A stretch of DNA of 64,000 nt from Chlorobaculum sp. MV4-Y (GTDB taxonomy: Bacteria > Bacteroidota > Chlorobiia > Chlorobiales > Chlorobiaceae). A program made the position numbers and the translations under genes. Under the pieces are notes generated by a model. That model was not told the DNA's origin. It searched no databases and worked only from the letters and a program-made list of their open reading frames with translations. Of this stretch, positions 27,879-37,423 are shown piece by piece; the first letter of the stretch is position 1, and the number at the start of each line of letters is the position of its first letter. The DNA lies in the NCBI RefSeq assembly GCF_025244685.1, contig NZ_CP104202.1, forward strand, positions 808,323 through 872,322, given 5' to 3'.

Positions 27879-29013
27879 ATCTCCGTTTTACAGGCTGGCG
27901 CGGTATGCAGCACTCGCCTTTGATGCCCGATGGTGTGAGTAATATCTGCCAGAGCTGGATCGTGCGCGCCCTGAAGGCTCCAGCACAGCTCAGGAGATAG
28001 TAGCGCCACATGCGGTAGAATTTTCTGTCGTAGTGCTCTTCAAGCTGTGACCATTTGCGGGTTATGTTGCTTTCCCAGGCTTTGAGTGTCAGGGCGTAAT
28101 CGTAGCCGAACGAGTGCCAGTCTTCGAGTACGAGCCGACCTTCAAAGCCGTGAGAAATCTGGCTGGGTGAGGGAAGCATCGAGTTTGGGAAGATATATTT
28201 TTCGATCCACGGGTCGGTGCTGGTAACCGGCTCGTTGCTGCCGATGCTCTGCACGAGCATCCGTCCATCCGGTTTGAGACAGCAGCGGGCGATATCGAAA
28301 TAGGTGCGGTAGTTTTTATAACCGACATGTTCGAGCATGCCGATCGAGACGATCCGGTCGAACTCGCCATCGAGCTGGCGGTAGTCCATGAGCCGGATAT
28401 CGACGTCTAAACTCTTGCAGAACTCACGGGCAAAGCTCGCCTGCTCCTTTGAGACGGTGATGCCGACCACCCGCGCGCCATACCGTTCCGCGGCAAACCG
28501 GGCCGCGCCACCCCACCCGCAGCCAATGTCGAGCAGGCTCATGCCCGGTTCGAGGGCGAGCTTGTCGAAAACGAGGCGAAGCTTGTTCTGCTGCGCCTCG
28601 GCGAGAGTTTCGGCTTCGTGCCAGCAGGCGCAACTGTACATCATGAGCGGGTCGAGCATCGCCCGGAAGAGGTCGTTGCCAGCGTCATAATGGCGCTTGC
28701 CGACAGTGAAGGCGCGCGCCGGTTTTTGCAGGTTTATCACCGCGCCGTGCAGATACTCCAGGACGACGGCAAGGTTGACGAGCCGCCGGTCGAGGCCCGC
28801 CGAGAGTATCCGGTAAAACAGCTCTTCGAGGTCGTCGCAATCCCACCACCCCTCCATGTAGGACTCTCCGAAGCCGAGGTTTCCCTGAAGCACCGTTTTT
28901 CTAAACATGCGGCGGTCATGCACCCTGATGTCCCAGGGGCTGTTGCCGTTGATGGTGATGTTTGCAGCAGCGAGGAGTGTCTCGAGTCTTTGCTGGAAAA
29001 GGTGGTCGAGCAT
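27775..29013 (-). CDS. cfa: Cyclopropane-fatty-acyl-phospholipid synthase
   Basis: Cfa transfers a methylene from S-adenosylmethionine to the double bond of membrane lipid acyl chains. The 412-residue protein has the SAM-binding LDIGCGWGGAARFAAERYG, the VGITVSKEQ block, the IVSIGMLEHVGYKNY catalytic region and the YIFPNSMLPSPSQISH motif. The last 35-40 residues (after LTPSGIKGE) run into a low-complexity basic tail and overlap the convergent NamZ-type gene by 104 bp. In another frame the C-terminus would end at a stop at 27888, clear of that gene. A frameshift near the 3' end is therefore suspected. It has no adjacent partner. Confidence 0.93.
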   Translation of the reverse strand: MLDHLFQQRLETLLAAANITINGNSPWDIRVHDRRMFRKTVLQGNLGFGESYMEGWWDCDDLEELFYRILSAGLDRRLVNLAVVLEYLHGAVINLQKPARAFTVGKRHYDAGNDLFRAMLDPLMMYSCACWHEAETLAEAQQNKLRLVFDKLALEPGMSLLDIGCGWGGAARFAAERYGARVVGITVSKEQASFAREFCKSLDVDIRLMDYRQLDGEFDRIVSIGMLEHVGYKNYRTYFDIARCCLKPDGRMLVQSIGSNEPVTSTDPWIEKYIFPNSMLPSPSQISHGFEGRLVLEDWHSFGYDYALTLKAWESNITRKWSQLEEHYDRKFYRMWRYYLLSCAGAFRARTIQLWQILLTPSGIKGECCIPRQPVKRRFRDRENDPGKPHRMPAPVPGQQREFPRSGVVAES

Positions 29014-29174
29014 GGCGCAGTGCTCCGGTTTCCGGGGAAACGTTCTGTTTCACAAAATGGATATACCGATACTGACTACTTTAAAAAATAGTGTATGCGC
29101 GACGAAATGTCAAACAGATGCTCGACAGGGCAAGATCATGTAAAGAGTGATGGACAGGCGCTGTTCTTTGATTT

Positions 29175-29795
29175 TTAACTCTTCAATGGTGTTTTGCCGG
29201 TCTCGGGATTCTTTTTTGGGCGGCCTCGTTTTCTGGCGGGAGGATTTGCGGATGGATTTTTTTTCTGGTGGGGCTTTTCATTTTCATCAATCGCTTCAGG
29301 TTCATCGCCCTCTTCCGATTCGTCTTCGATTTCGCAGTACGCTTCGCTTTCAAAGGCCTCGTCAGGGATTTCAAGTTCGACGCCGATTTCGTCACTACTC
29401 TCATCCTGAACCGGCTGTTGCCGCGACCGGCTGCCGCGTTTACCCTTCAATGCCGGCTCGATGAGCGTCATGACCTCGTTGATCGACGAGAAGATGTAGA
29501 GTTGCTTGTCAAGGTTGGCCAGCTTGAGCAGGTCCTTGATCTGCTGGCAGAGCGAGACGAAAATGGTCAGACCATCGGAGCTGTTGGCGAGTTGATGAGC
29601 CAGCAGCATTGAACCGATGCCCGACGAATCGATAGCCTTGACCTGCGAAAAATCGATGATGACGTTTTTACTGGCTTCGTTACTGACCATGCTGTCGATG
29701 GTCGTTCGGAAACAGTCGGCGTGGCGGACATCGAAAATCGGCTCTTCAAGCTTGAGGATGGTCAATTCCTTGCGGGTCGATACGGAGTGTTTCAT
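29175..29795 (-). CDS. STAS-domain anti-sigma factor antagonist with basic AT-hook-like tail
   Basis: A protein of 206 residues from the ATG at 29795, which sits just behind GGAG. The first 110 residues are a STAS domain, the fold of anti-sigma-factor antagonists such as SpoIIAA. VIIDFSQVKAIDSSGIGSML carries the Asp-Ser pair whose serine is phosphorylated in that family. The remainder is unusual: an acidic linker (EIPDEAFESEAYCEIEDE) followed by RKRGRPKKNPETG, which contains an AT-hook core (RGRP) flanked by lysines. A DNA-contacting role, or at least chromosomal proximity, is possible. A matching RsbW-like kinase gene lies at 45.8 kb. The C-terminal extension is not typical of the family. 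Confidence 0.82.
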   Translation of the reverse strand: MKHSVSTRKELTILKLEEPIFDVRHADCFRTTIDSMVSNEASKNVIIDFSQVKAIDSSGIGSMLLAHQLANSSDGLTIFVSLCQQIKDLLKLANLDKQLYIFSSINEVMTLIEPALKGKRGSRSRQQPVQDESSDEIGVELEIPDEAFESEAYCEIEDESEEGDEPEAIDENEKPHQKKNPSANPPARKRGRPKKNPETGKTPLKS

Positions 29796-29831
29796 AAAAA
29801 ACTCCAGCAAAAATACGGTAACTTATTCCAT

Positions 29832-29855
29832 AAAAGGCATTTATGCTGCCTTTTT
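29832..29855 (-). terminator. Terminator-like hairpin after the miaA cluster
   Basis: AAAAGGCA and TGCCTTTT form an 8-bp stem with a 7-base loop and T-rich flanks on both strands. It could end the minus-strand cluster that finishes with miaA at 30053. It also lies 37 bp upstream of the STAS start. The rest of the 257-bp gap holds a G9 run at 29981-29989 but no gene. Confidence 0.6.
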
Positions 29856-30052
29856 GGCTCCGCATTCATTGAGGGATGGTTGAAAGATCAATGCGGAACA
29901 GCTCTCTTCCACTATTATCGTACAAAATTCGATTCATTCAAATCAATTTTTTTCAACGGCGTAAAATGTTTGATGTGGATGGGGGGGGGCTTGCGTGCTG
30001 ATGAGGAGTGGTTAAGAGTCTTGCTTCTTTGGCAATAGGAGAATGCGGAACG

Positions 30053-30997
30053 CTATCGTCTTGTCTGGTGGCAAAAAAACTCTACAAGTGCTTCGATTTC
30101 CGCCTCGTCAATCGGCGCAGGTACCCACTCGACATCCAGCCGGTTGCGGAAAAAAGTTAACTGGCGTTTGGCGTAGTTTCTGGTGTGTTGGGCGATGAGT
30201 GAAACCGCGGTGTCGAGATCGTGCAATCCCTCGAAGTGTTCGAAGAGCTCGCGGTAGCCGACGGTGGCCAGTGCGTTGAGGTTTTTGCTGCGCCACTGGT
30301 CGCGGAACTGGTCGTAGAGGCGATGGGCTTCGGCTTCGAGTCCGGCTTGCATCATCGCGCTTGTGCGGCGGTTGATGCGGTCGTAGAGTAGTTCGCGGGG
30401 CAGGTCGAGGCCGATGACGGTGAAGTTGATGCCTGTTGGCGGGCCGGAGGTTTTGCGTTGCAGGGCCGTGACCGTCGCGCCGGAAATTTCGATGATTTCG
30501 AGGCTGCGGACGAGACGCTGGGTTTTGGTCGGGTCGAGCGTTTTGGCCTGTTCGGGATCGAGCGCTTCGAGTCGGCGGTAGAGCGCTTCCGCGCCGTGGC
30601 GTTCGAGTTCGCGGGTCAGGCGCGCCCGGATTTCCGGGTCGGCGGGCGGCAGTTCGGCGAAGCCTTTGAGCAGCCCTTCGAGGTAGAGCGTCGAGCCGCC
30701 CGCGATGATTGGCGTAATGCTGCGTTGACGTAGTTCGCGGATTCTCTCCGCCGCCTGTTCCGCGAAATCTCCCGCGCTGAAGGGTTCGCCAATCTCTTTT
30801 TCGTCGATGAAGTGGTGCTTGATTTCCTCCTGCATCCACTGTGGCGGCTTGGCGGTGCCGATCTCCATGCCTCGATAGATCTGGCGCGAGTCGGCGGAGA
30901 TGATCTCGCCACCGGTCTGGCGGGCGATGCGGAAGGCCAGCTCCGTTTTGCCGGAGGCGGTCGGGCCGAGGATCACGAGGACGGGTTTATTGCTCAT
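30053..30997 (-). CDS. miaA: tRNA dimethylallyltransferase
   Basis: MiaA adds a dimethylallyl group to A37 of tRNAs that read codons starting with U. The 314-residue protein has the P-loop [16 protein letters not shown] at the N-terminus, the [16 protein letters not shown] substrate pocket and the [15 protein letters not shown] motif. It is the last gene of a minus-strand cluster with maf and a symporter, and starts two bases after the maf stop. The family size is about 310 residues. The terminator lies about 200 bp downstream. Confidence 0.97.
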   Translation of the reverse strand: MSNKPVLVILGPTASGKTELAFRIARQTGGEIISADSRQIYRGMEIGTAKPPQWMQEEIKHHFIDEKEIGEPFSAGDFAEQAAERIRELRQRSITPIIAGGSTLYLEGLLKGFAELPPADPEIRARLTRELERHGAEALYRRLEALDPEQAKTLDPTKTQRLVRSLEIIEISGATVTALQRKTSGPPTGINFTVIGLDLPRELLYDRINRRTSAMMQAGLEAEAHRLYDQFRDQWRSKNLNALATVGYRELFEHFEGLHDLDTAVSLIAQHTRNYAKRQLTFFRNRLDVEWVPAPIDEAEIEALVEFFCHQTRR

Positions 30998-30999
30998 TG

Positions 31000-31599
31000 T
31001 CAGCCTTTGGTGGGGAACAGCGGTTTAAGGGCAGCATAGACCTTCGAGACCGGCAGGCCGACGACGTTGTAGTAGCAGCCTTCGATGCGCGTGACGAAGC
31101 AGGCGAGCAGGGGGTCCTGGATGCCGTAGGCTCCGGCCTTGTCGAAGGGCTTCATCACCTCGATGTAGCGGGTGATTTCGGTGGCGGTCATTACGCCAAA
31201 CTCGACGATGGTACGGGCGTAGTTCAGCACGGCATTGTCGTTGTGCAGGATGCAAAAGCCGGTGAGCACCTCGTGGCAGCGGCCTTGCAGGGCAGAGAGC
31301 ATCTCGAAGGCGTGGCTGAAATCGCCGGGCTTGCCGAGCGCCGCGCCGTCGAGCAGCACCGTGGTGTCGGAGCCGAGCACAACCGCGCTGGCGTCTGCTT
31401 CCGGCAAGGTTCGCTGCACGGCTTCAGCTTTTTGCCTTGAGATTTCCATCACATTTTCCTCGACCTTTAGTGCCGGATTGAAGGTCTCATTGATCTCGAC
31501 CGAGGCGGTTTCGAACGGAATTCCCGTCAGAGCGAGCAGCTCTCGGCGGCGCGGCGATTGCGAGGCGAGGATGAGTTTGCGGCGTCCGGTCATCGTCAA
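31000..31599 (-). CDS. maf: Maf-family nucleoside triphosphate pyrophosphatase
   Basis: Maf proteins hydrolyse non-canonical or excess nucleoside triphosphates and act as a house-cleaning enzyme. The 199 residues cover the whole family. Motifs are [14 protein letters not shown] at the N-terminus, [13 protein letters not shown] and [16 protein letters not shown], which includes the catalytic Asp. The ATG overlaps the symporter end by four bases (ATGA), so the two are probably coupled in translation. miaA follows after two bases. Confidence 0.93.
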   Translation of the reverse strand: MTMTGRRKLILASQSPRRRELLALTGIPFETASVEINETFNPALKVEENVMEISRQKAEAVQRTLPEADASAVVLGSDTTVLLDGAALGKPGDFSHAFEMLSALQGRCHEVLTGFCILHNDNAVLNYARTIVEFGVMTATEITRYIEVMKPFDKAGAYGIQDPLLACFVTRIEGCYYNVVGLPVSKVYAALKPLFPTKG

Positions 31600-33356
31600 T
31601 CGAAGGTTTTCCAGTTGCGTTTCGACAGGTCGCGGTAGATCATCAATCCAGCCAATGCTCCGACGGCGTAGTAGAGCGCGGCAGCCAGCGGTTCGCCAAA
31701 GATCAGCTTGCCGGTGCCGAACAGTGTGGCGTAAACCAGCACGATGCCGAAAAACCAGTTGGCAAAAAGGGCCGGGAAGCCGGTGTCGCCTTGTACGTCA
31801 GGAAGTTCGTTGGCTACCGGTCTCCACAGCGCTCCGCCAACCCTCGTGGTACGGTAGAATGAGTGCAACGTTGATCTGTCAGTTGGCTTGGTGAGCCAGG
31901 TGACGGCGAGGGTTACGGCAATCGTGAAGAGCACGATGAGGTAGATTGACTCGGGGAACACGATCGTGGTGAACTGGCTGATCCAGGTGTATGCAACGAT
32001 CGGCGCGACCATCGAGGTGATCTCCGACCAGGCGTTGAGCCGCCACCAGAACCAGCGCATGATGAGCACGAAGCCCGTGCCCGCGCCGCACTGGATGATG
32101 AACTCCCACGCGCCGGTGATGGTCTCGAGCACGTAGAACGTGATATAAAGCGCGAAGATCGCCGTGATCGCCGTGACGATTCGCGACATCAGGACGTAGT
32201 GGTTCTGCTCGGCCTCCGGCTTGATGAAGCGCTTGTAGAGGTCGTTGATGAGGTAGCTCGTGCCCCAGTTGAGGTGGGTCGAGAGCGTTGACATGTAGGC
32301 CGCCATGAAGGCCGCGATGAGCAGTCCCTTCAGCCCGGTGGGCAGCACGGCGTTCATCACATAGACGAAGCCGTCTTCCTTCTGGCCTGCGGGCAGGTGC
32401 GGGAACATGACGAGGCTCGCCAGCCCGACCACGATCCACGGCCACGGGCGAACGCAGTAGTGCGCAATAGTGAACCAGAGCGTCGCCAGCAGCGAGTTTT
32501 TTTCGTCCTTGGCGCTCATCATGCGCTGGGCGATGTAGCCGCCGCCGCCCGGCTCCGCGCCCGGATACCACGACGACCACCACTGCACGAACGCCATCGC
32601 GGCGAAGGCGGTGAAGGGGAGCGCGTAAGCTCCGGTCTGCGATGTATTTATGGTCGAAGAAAACGAGGGGAAGAAATCGAACATCCAGCCAGGCAGGGCC
32701 TCTTTCAGGCCGCCAGCCGCCGTGACCTGCGGTGAGTTGACCGCCAGCACGGCGAGGATGATGCAACCACCCATCGCTATGACGAACTGGACGGCGTCAG
32801 TGATCGAGACGCCCCAGAGGCCCGACATGCCGGAGTAGATCGCTGTGAAAATCACGAGCCCTACGATGGTGAGCTGCGGGTCGAGGCCGGGGATCATGAT
32901 CTTGATGATTTTGAACATGGCCAGGTTCACCCACCCGATGATCACCGCGTTGATGAAGAGGCCGAAATAAATCGCCTTGAAGCCGCGCAGAAAGCTCGCA
33001 GCCTTGCCGCTGTAGCGCAGCTCGATGAATTCGAGGTCGGTCAGAATGTTTGCCCGTCGCCAGAGCCGGGCGAAAAAGAACACCGTAAGCATTCCACCCG
33101 ACACGAACGTCCACCACACCCAGTTTCCCGCGATGCCGTTTTTGGCAACAAACCCCGCCACGGCGAGCGGTGTGTCGGCGGCGAACGTCGTGGCAACCAT
33201 GCCGGTACCCGCTATCCACCACGGTAGCTTGCGTCCCGAAAGGAAGAACTCGCCAACGTTTTCGGATGCCCGCCTGGAAAAGAACAGGCCGACCAGCAGG
33301 GTTAACAGCAGGTAACCCGCAATGAATGAGATGTCCAGTGGGGTGAGTTGTGCCAT
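31596..33356 (-). CDS. Sodium:solute symporter family protein
   Basis: A 586-residue SSF (LeuT-fold) transporter with about 13-15 membrane segments. Conserved parts include GRKLPWWIAGTGMVATTFAA, which follows the first segment and precedes an SSF-type substrate region, and AFMAAYMSTLSTHLNWGTSY, the usual Na+ site region (AAIMST-like). The substrate is unknown; SSF members carry sugars, amino acids, vitamins or anions. The gene heads a tight cluster with maf and miaA, an association with no obvious metabolic link. It is separated by 149 bp from the PfkB-like gene, whose end lies upstream of it. Confidence 0.9.
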   Translation of the reverse strand: MAQLTPLDISFIAGYLLLTLLVGLFFSRRASENVGEFFLSGRKLPWWIAGTGMVATTFAADTPLAVAGFVAKNGIAGNWVWWTFVSGGMLTVFFFARLWRRANILTDLEFIELRYSGKAASFLRGFKAIYFGLFINAVIIGWVNLAMFKIIKIMIPGLDPQLTIVGLVIFTAIYSGMSGLWGVSITDAVQFVIAMGGCIILAVLAVNSPQVTAAGGLKEALPGWMFDFFPSFSSTINTSQTGAYALPFTAFAAMAFVQWWSSWYPGAEPGGGGYIAQRMMSAKDEKNSLLATLWFTIAHYCVRPWPWIVVGLASLVMFPHLPAGQKEDGFVYVMNAVLPTGLKGLLIAAFMAAYMSTLSTHLNWGTSYLINDLYKRFIKPEAEQNHYVLMSRIVTAITAIFALYITFYVLETITGAWEFIIQCGAGTGFVLIMRWFWWRLNAWSEITSMVAPIVAYTWISQFTTIVFPESIYLIVLFTIAVTLAVTWLTKPTDRSTLHSFYRTTRVGGALWRPVANELPDVQGDTGFPALFANWFFGIVLVYATLFGTGKLIFGEPLAAALYYAVGALAGLMIYRDLSKRNWKTFD

Positions 33357-33460
33357 GGTCGTGTGTTGGGTTTGGTGGCTTTTCAGGAATGTGGTGGGCG
33401 GTTATCCATGTTGTCCATTGAGTCTATTTTGCCCATCAAATCCCCCGTGATTACTCACAA

Positions 33461-33480
33461 GGGCGGTTCACAAACCGCCC
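33461..33480. repeat. REP-like hairpin
   Basis: GGGCGGTT CACA AACCGCCC is a short perfect hairpin of 8 bp in the gap between the PfkB gene and the symporter. Hairpins of this kind (GGGCGGTT...AACCGCCC) recur in intergenic DNA of many bacteria. I see no second copy in this window, so its family status is uncertain. Confidence 0.45.
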
Positions 33481-33505
33481 CTGCAAGTTGCGCGCCGGTT
33501 CGTTG

Positions 33506-34420
33506 TTACGCCTCTATGCGCGACAGTTCGAGGAAGCTCTGGTAGCGGTCGTCGACTTCAAGAAGATCGAGATCGTTGTAGCGGTAGGGACCGAACTGCT
33601 CGACGCAGAAGCTGGCCATGGCGCTGCCGTAGAGCACGGCCTTGCGCATCTCGGCTTCGCTCGTGCTGCCGCAACGGGCCAGGTGGCCGATGAAGCCGCC
33701 CGCGAAGGTGTCGCCAGCGCCGGTCGGGTCATAGATCGATTCGAGCGGGAAGGCCGGAGCGGCGAAGATGCCGTTGTCGGTGAAGAGCAGCGCGCCGTGC
33801 TCGCCCTTCTTGATGATGAGCGTTTTCGGCCCCATCTGGCGGATGATGCGCGCGGTCTTGACCAGGTTCGGATCGCCGGAAAGCAGGCGAGCCTCGCTAT
33901 CGTTGACGATGAAGACATCCACCCGTGCGAGCACCTTTTTCAATTCTTCGGGTTTGCCCTCGATCCAGAAGTTCATCGTGTCGCACACGACCAGCTTCGG
34001 AGCGTCGATCTGGTCGAGTACCTTGAGCTGCAATTCGGGATCGATGTTGCCGAGGCAGACAAACTTGGAGTCGCGGTACTGCTGCGGCACGTGGGGGTCG
34101 AACGTGGCGAAGACGTTCAACTGCGTGTCGAGCGTGTCGCGAGTGTTCATGTCGTAATGATAGCGGCCAGCCCAGCGGAAGGTTTTGCCATTCTCGACGA
34201 TCTGGATGCCCTTGGTGTCGATGTTCTTTGCGTGGAGCAGGTCGAAGTGCTCTTTGCCGAAATCGGAACCCACGACGCCGACCATCCTGATCGGCTCGTC
34301 GGTGAAGTAGCTCGCCGAGAGCGCGATGTAGGTCGATGAGCCGCCGAGGGTGTTGTCGGAACGGCCAAATGGGGTTTCGATGTCGTCGAAAGCGAGGGAT
34401 CCAATGACGAGAAGTGACAT
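33506..34420 (-). CDS. PfkB-family carbohydrate/nucleoside kinase
   Basis: A protein of 304 residues from the ATG at 34420 in the ribokinase/PfkB superfamily. MSLLVIGSLAFDDIETPFG opens the family's N-terminal GS-x-D pattern, with GGSSTYIALSASYFT as the substrate loop. The DPTGAGDTFAGGFIGHLA motif near the C-terminus contains the catalytic Asp and the anion hole. The substrate (sugar, nucleoside or similar) is not evident. The GH13 enzyme gene ends 44 bp before it on the same strand, so sugar or glycan metabolism is plausible. A longer frame from 34504 overlaps the GH13 end and is not used. Confidence 0.92.
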   Translation of the reverse strand: MSLLVIGSLAFDDIETPFGRSDNTLGGSSTYIALSASYFTDEPIRMVGVVGSDFGKEHFDLLHAKNIDTKGIQIVENGKTFRWAGRYHYDMNTRDTLDTQLNVFATFDPHVPQQYRDSKFVCLGNIDPELQLKVLDQIDAPKLVVCDTMNFWIEGKPEELKKVLARVDVFIVNDSEARLLSGDPNLVKTARIIRQMGPKTLIIKKGEHGALLFTDNGIFAAPAFPLESIYDPTGAGDTFAGGFIGHLARCGSTSEAEMRKAVLYGSAMASFCVEQFGPYRYNDLDLLEVDDRYQSFLELSRIEA

Positions 34421-34464
34421 GATATGATGATTGAATAGGTTACTGGAAATTGTCGTATCTGGAA

Positions 34465-36390
34465 TTACTCTTGAGCCGTATTCGGCAGTTCGAAAAGAAT
34501 GCACTCACCGGGCGCGAAATCGCGCGTCAGCTTGTGGCCGGAGATGGTCAGCGTTTGCCCGGTGATCAGCTCTTCGAGTTCCATTGACTCCTGTTCGAAC
34601 TCCATCGTACCGGTGACAGGCTCTTCGAAGTTGCTGTTGCCGGCGAACAGCAGATTTTTGCCACCCGATTTGCGCATGACGGTCAGAAGCGCAGGGTCGG
34701 AGATGTAGGGTTGCACGATCGAGCCGATGTCGCCGCATCGGACGAGCTCGAAGTGGCGGCTCCGGATGTCGAGCACTTTGCGGATGGCATCGCAGATCGG
34801 TTCGAGTCCGTTGGCGTTTTCCCAATCGCAGGCGGCGGCGCTGAAAAGCGGCAGGCTCTCCGTCGGGAAGCGCTGGCGGTCGTCGTCGGTGAAATTCAGA
34901 CCGAGATTGATCGGGTGCCATTCGCAAATCTCCATGCCGGAGTGGATGAAGGGCATCGCCGGAAGCACTGCGCCGAGTGTGAAAAGGAAGAGCGCGCGGC
35001 GGCGTCCGGCCTCTTTGCCTGCAAGATTGTGGCAGACTCGCGGCGTATTGTGATTTTCGCCGGTAGCGAAGAATGGAATCGCCACGCCGTTGCGATTCAA
35101 AAAGGTGAGCAGCCCCTTGATGAACTGCACGTCGTGAATGACGAACGGCAGCGAGCCGAAGACGGCGTTGAACCCCTCCTCCTTCAGCGTTGGCGACGGG
35201 TCGAAGTTCTCGTCCCAGAAGGCGAAATCCGGTGCGTCGAGTCGCGCTTCGGCCACAATCGAAGCTTTCAGCTCCGGCGGCAGGGCGTGGCCCATGTCGA
35301 TCATCGCGCCGTCGATACCGAACATATTGCGGTAGTGTGGAATGATGCCGGTGATCTCCCGCCAGAGCGCTGTCGCGCGGAACTCCGGGCGTTCGAGCGC
35401 CTCGTCGTACATGCGTATCGTGTTGTAGGCGATGTAGTTGAAGCGGGGCGCGTTGTGCAGCTTCAGGTAGGTGACATCCGTCCAGGGCGGCTGGCGGTCG
35501 TCCGGCGGCCAGTCCGAAAACGCGCTGGCGATGACGCACTCGCCGCCGTCCGTCGTAGCGCCGGTGTAGCCGTGCGCGCCGAGCGTGAGCTTCTCCGGAG
35601 CCGGGACGAAACGGTTTCGATAGGCCTCGTCTGGTTCGGGAAGTTCATGGAAATCGTGCTTGTCCACCTTTTCGTAGATGCGGGTCAGCTTGTCGTCCCC
35701 GAACGCCGGCGCGCAGTATGGCGGCAGGTTTTCGCCGGATTTGATCCAGTAGAACCACTCCGGATGCTCGCCGATCCAGTCGCTGTCGATGGAGGCCGTG
35801 CGGAAGACAAACTCGAACACGACCCGCATTCCAAGGTGGCGCGCCGCCTCGACGAGTGCTTTGAGCTGTGTCTCCACCGGTAGATCGAGTGCCGGTTCGC
35901 CGAGAGTTTCGTCGAGTTCGTATGGATTTTTTATCGCGTAAGGTGAACCGAGTTCTCCTTTCCGGTTGACTTGACCGATGCTGGTCAGCGGCAGCAGGTA
36001 GAGTGTGTTGACGCCCATCCGGCGGATGTAGGGCAGCATGGCGATGGCCTTCAGCAGCGTTCCGGTCTCGCGAAATCCGCATGGAAGCGGCTCAGTGCTG
36101 ATGCGTCCGTCATGGTTGTGATCGAACGCTGCGTTGTACCTCACGAAGAGGTTGTACACGGTTGCCGAGGCACTCCAGTTCTGGCCGTTCATTACTACCT
36201 TGTCCCATCCGACCGGAGCCGAGGCTCTGATCGCGCCGATCGCGTCGCTGAAATAGTCAAAAGGATCGACCATCGAAACGCCAGTTCTTCCTTCGCGCCA
36301 GAGGTTTGGCACGGCGTATGGTTCAGCAGGCTGGCGGCGCTTGGCCGATTCCAGCGATTCGAGGAGAATGTCGAGGGTTGGTGTGGTCAA
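34465..36390 (-). CDS. GH13 (alpha-amylase superfamily) glucan enzyme
   Basis: A 641-residue glycoside hydrolase family 13 protein with a (beta/alpha)8 barrel. The barrel regions are [15 protein letters not shown] (region I), [20 protein letters not shown] (region II-like), [15 protein letters not shown] (nucleophile Asp in IDM), and FAFWDENFD (general acid Glu). It resembles trehalose synthase or maltosyltransferase-like GH13 enzymes that handle alpha-1,4-glucan or trehalose. The exact reaction is not visible. It has no signal peptide and should be cytoplasmic. It is followed by a PfkB-family kinase, so it may be part of a glycogen or trehalose pathway. Confidence 0.88.
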   Translation of the reverse strand: MTTPTLDILLESLESAKRRQPAEPYAVPNLWREGRTGVSMVDPFDYFSDAIGAIRASAPVGWDKVVMNGQNWSASATVYNLFVRYNAAFDHNHDGRISTEPLPCGFRETGTLLKAIAMLPYIRRMGVNTLYLLPLTSIGQVNRKGELGSPYAIKNPYELDETLGEPALDLPVETQLKALVEAARHLGMRVVFEFVFRTASIDSDWIGEHPEWFYWIKSGENLPPYCAPAFGDDKLTRIYEKVDKHDFHELPEPDEAYRNRFVPAPEKLTLGAHGYTGATTDGGECVIASAFSDWPPDDRQPPWTDVTYLKLHNAPRFNYIAYNTIRMYDEALERPEFRATALWREITGIIPHYRNMFGIDGAMIDMGHALPPELKASIVAEARLDAPDFAFWDENFDPSPTLKEEGFNAVFGSLPFVIHDVQFIKGLLTFLNRNGVAIPFFATGENHNTPRVCHNLAGKEAGRRRALFLFTLGAVLPAMPFIHSGMEICEWHPINLGLNFTDDDRQRFPTESLPLFSAAACDWENANGLEPICDAIRKVLDIRSRHFELVRCGDIGSIVQPYISDPALLTVMRKSGGKNLLFAGNSNFEEPVTGTMEFEQESMELEELITGQTLTISGHKLTRDFAPGECILFELPNTAQE

Positions 36391-36502
36391 GCTGTCGGAT
36401 ATTCTGAATCGATGGAAGCGAAAAATCAGGCTAAAGACAGGCTAAAGATAAGTATTATCGGGAAAAGATATGCAGAACCATTCAAGGCATTTGTGAAGCA
36501 GT

Positions 36503-37246
36503 ATGGCGAGATCGAAAAGAACCATCAAAATGCAGCTCGAGTATGATGGCACTGGCTATTCGGGATGGCAGCGCCAGTTGGGCGCGGTGATGACCGTGCA
36601 GGGCGAGATCGAGCAGGTGCTTGGTCGGATTACACAGGAACCGGTCAGCATCGATGGGGCTGGAAGAACCGACAGGGGGGTGCACGCTCGCGGGCAGGTT
36701 GCGAGCTTTGCGACGGGCTCGCCGATGCCGCTTGGCCGCCTGATGTATTCGGCCAATTCGCTTTTGCCCTCGACGATCCGCATCAACTCCATGCGGCAGG
36801 TACCGGAGTCTTTTCACGCCCGTTTCAGTGCCAGGTCGAGGGAGTACCGCTACTTTCTGCTCGAACATCCTTCAGCTATCGACAGCCGCTTTGCAGGATG
36901 CTGTTACGGCAGGCCGGATGTCGCGGCGATGAACCGGCTTGCGGAGATGCTTGTGGGAACTCACGATTTCGTTGCGTTCTCGAAAGAGACTCCCGATCAG
37001 CAGGGAACTCTCTGCACGGTTACGGAGGCCCGTTGGTACAGGTACGGGCGTTTTCACGTTTTCCATATCGAGGCGAACCGCTTTCTCCGGAGCATGGTGC
37101 GCTTTCTGGTGGCCGGGATGATCGAGGCCGGGATGGGACGTCTCGGACAAGAGGATTTTAACGCGATGCTCGAAAGCGGATGCCGCCGACCCCATCTGAA
37201 ACCGGCCGTGGCGACGGGCTTGTTTCTCTGGAACGTCAGGTATTGA
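36503..37246 (+). CDS. truA: tRNA pseudouridine(38-40) synthase
   Basis: TruA converts uridine to pseudouridine at positions 38-40 of the tRNA anticodon arm. The 247 residues are typical. The catalytic Asp lies in GAGRTDRGVHARGQVASF. Other marks are YDGTGYSGWQRQ at the N-terminus and FHARFSARSREYRYFLL, plus FLRSMVRFLVAGMIEAGMG near the end. The divergent neighbour is the GH13 gene (112-bp gap), so the two start regions may share regulatory DNA. Confidence 0.96.
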   Translation: MARSKRTIKMQLEYDGTGYSGWQRQLGAVMTVQGEIEQVLGRITQEPVSIDGAGRTDRGVHARGQVASFATGSPMPLGRLMYSANSLLPSTIRINSMRQVPESFHARFSARSREYRYFLLEHPSAIDSRFAGCCYGRPDVAAMNRLAEMLVGTHDFVAFSKETPDQQGTLCTVTEARWYRYGRFHVFHIEANRFLRSMVRFLVAGMIEAGMGRLGQEDFNAMLESGCRRPHLKPAVATGLFLWNVRY

Positions 37247-37423
37247 GCGTTGAATGTCGAGAATTGGCCTAAAGGCCGGTTTGCTCAAATACCCTTGATC
37301 TTGCGCCTCTTTGTTGCGGACTCTTGTATTAATCGTGCTCTCTGGTTATGTTAGCCAATTATACTTTTTTGTCTCAAACCCGAGGATGCTTGCGTAACCT
37401 CATCTGTTAACCCGGCCCGGCAT

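Noticed and set aside
33461-33480. Intrinsic terminator
   Set aside because: No T-run follows on either strand; kept only as a REP-like hairpin.
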